Assembly: GCA_018698075.1 (NCBI GenBank)
Contig: JABINT010000185.1
Coordinates: forward strand, 1 to 35,721
Length of the DNA stretch: 35,721 nucleotides
Direction of reading: 5' to 3'
Source of the DNA: Acidiferrobacteraceae bacterium
GTDB lineage: Bacteria > Pseudomonadota > Gammaproteobacteria > Arenicellales > UBA868
Shown: positions 35,286-35,721 of the stretch, in pieces
How positions within the stretch are numbered: the stretch's first letter is position 1
Layout: every line of letters begins with the position of its first letter
Notes under the pieces: generated by a model
What the model saw: the letters and a program-made list of their open reading frames with translations, nothing else
Databases searched by the model: none
Told to the model about the DNA's origin: nothing
Position numbers and translations under genes: made by a program

Positions 35286-35721
35286 TGCAGCGCATCGCGG
35301 TTGTCGATCTTGGTACCGGCAATCTACATTCAGTAGCCAAGGCGCTTGAAAAAGTTGCCCCCGGTGCCAGGGTTTCGGTTACCGCAGAACACGCTCGCAT
35401 CACTGACGCCACTCATGTGGTTCTGCCCGGGCAGGGTGCCATAGGATCCTGGCTGGATGCGTTGAGCGGCGCTGGTTTGCGCGATGTGATTGCCGGCGCT
35501 ATTGAATCCCGTCCGGTGTTGGGTATTTGCCTGGGACTGCAAGCACTGTTTGATCACAGCGATGAAGATGGCGGCACGACAGGCCTGGGTATTTTGTCAG
35601 GGGCTGTGCGTCGGTTTACCCCAGTGAGTGATAGTGCCGGCCCCGCGTTGAAAGTCCCTCACATGGGGTGGAACAATGTGGCGCAGCGTTGCTTGCATCC
35701 GTTGTGGCAGGGCATTAACCA
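35285..35721 (+). CDS. hisH: Imidazole glycerol phosphate synthase glutaminase subunit (3' end cut)
   Basis: HisH releases ammonia from glutamine for HisF. The 145 visible residues open with [20 protein letters not shown], contain VLPGQGAIG, and have the nucleophilic cysteine in LGICLGLQALF (Cys82). LKVPHMGWN matches the family's interface segment. The catalytic His and Glu near the C-terminus lie beyond the window. The start is fixed by the TAATG overlap with hisB. Confidence 0.95.
   Translation, partial: MQRIAVVDLGTGNLHSVAKALEKVAPGARVSVTAEHARITDATHVVLPGQGAIGSWLDALSGAGLRDVIAGAIESRPVLGICLGLQALFDHSDEDGGTTGLGILSGAVRRFTPVSDSAGPALKVPHMGWNNVAQRCLHPLWQGIN

Overview
The window looks like chromosomal DNA from a moderately GC-rich gammaproteobacterial sulfur oxidiser. 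Its centre is a complete reverse (oxidative) dissimilatory sulfite reductase cluster, dsrABEFHCMKLJOPNR, in the order known from Allochromatium-type sulfur bacteria. dsrEFH, dsrL and dsrR mark the oxidative rather than the sulfate-reducing pathway. The housekeeping blocks (kdsD-lpt-rpoN-hpf-ptsN-rapZ and mlaC-ibaG-grxD-murA-his) are typical of Gammaproteobacteria. Genus cannot be set from the sequence alone.

Layout. (1) 1-2258, minus strand: a four-gene, tightly coupled operon with a TauD/TfdA-like dioxygenase, two unrecognised proteins and a protein resembling Cas6/Cmx6, cut by the window edge and with no CRISPR array in view. (2) 2259-2724: a 466-bp divergent spacer with nested inverted repeats that forms the dsr leader. 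(3) 2725-15219, plus strand: the dsr operon. A GC-rich hairpin separates dsrC from dsrM. (4) 15365-17148, plus: a NarX/NarL-type kinase and regulator where dsrS might be expected. (5) 17159-26086, minus: kdsD, lptC, lptA, lptB, rpoN, hpf, ptsN, rapZ, ptsH, ptsI and a small S24-like protein. These cover Kdo/LPS export, sigma-54 and the nitrogen-type PTS. (6) 26197-30688, plus: a DUF72-like protein, an RND/MMPL transporter, mlaC, ibaG and grxD, ending at an intrinsic terminator. (7) 30828-35721, plus: murA, hisD, hisC, hisB and the start of hisH.

How the genes work together. In the accepted model, sulfur delivered to the cytoplasm is relayed through DsrEFH to the C-terminal cysteines of DsrC. 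DsrAB, with siroheme, oxidises the sulfur to sulfite; DsrL exchanges electrons with NAD(P); and the DsrMKJOP membrane complex handles DsrC thiol/disulfide or trisulfide chemistry and quinone-level electrons. DsrN amidates siroheme and DsrR acts after transcription. The minus-strand block couples envelope assembly to PTS-Ntr and RapZ signalling, and the last block joins lipid transport, iron-sulfur maturation and peptidoglycan synthesis to histidine synthesis.

The least explained parts are the Cas6-like/TauD operon, the dsr leader repeats, an LptA with two C-terminal SH3-like modules, an S24-like protein that has lost its catalytic lysine, and an RND-MlaC pairing without mlaFEDB. hisG, kdsC and dsrS are absent from places where they are often found. 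Function assignments rest on motif recognition by eye; no database search was run.
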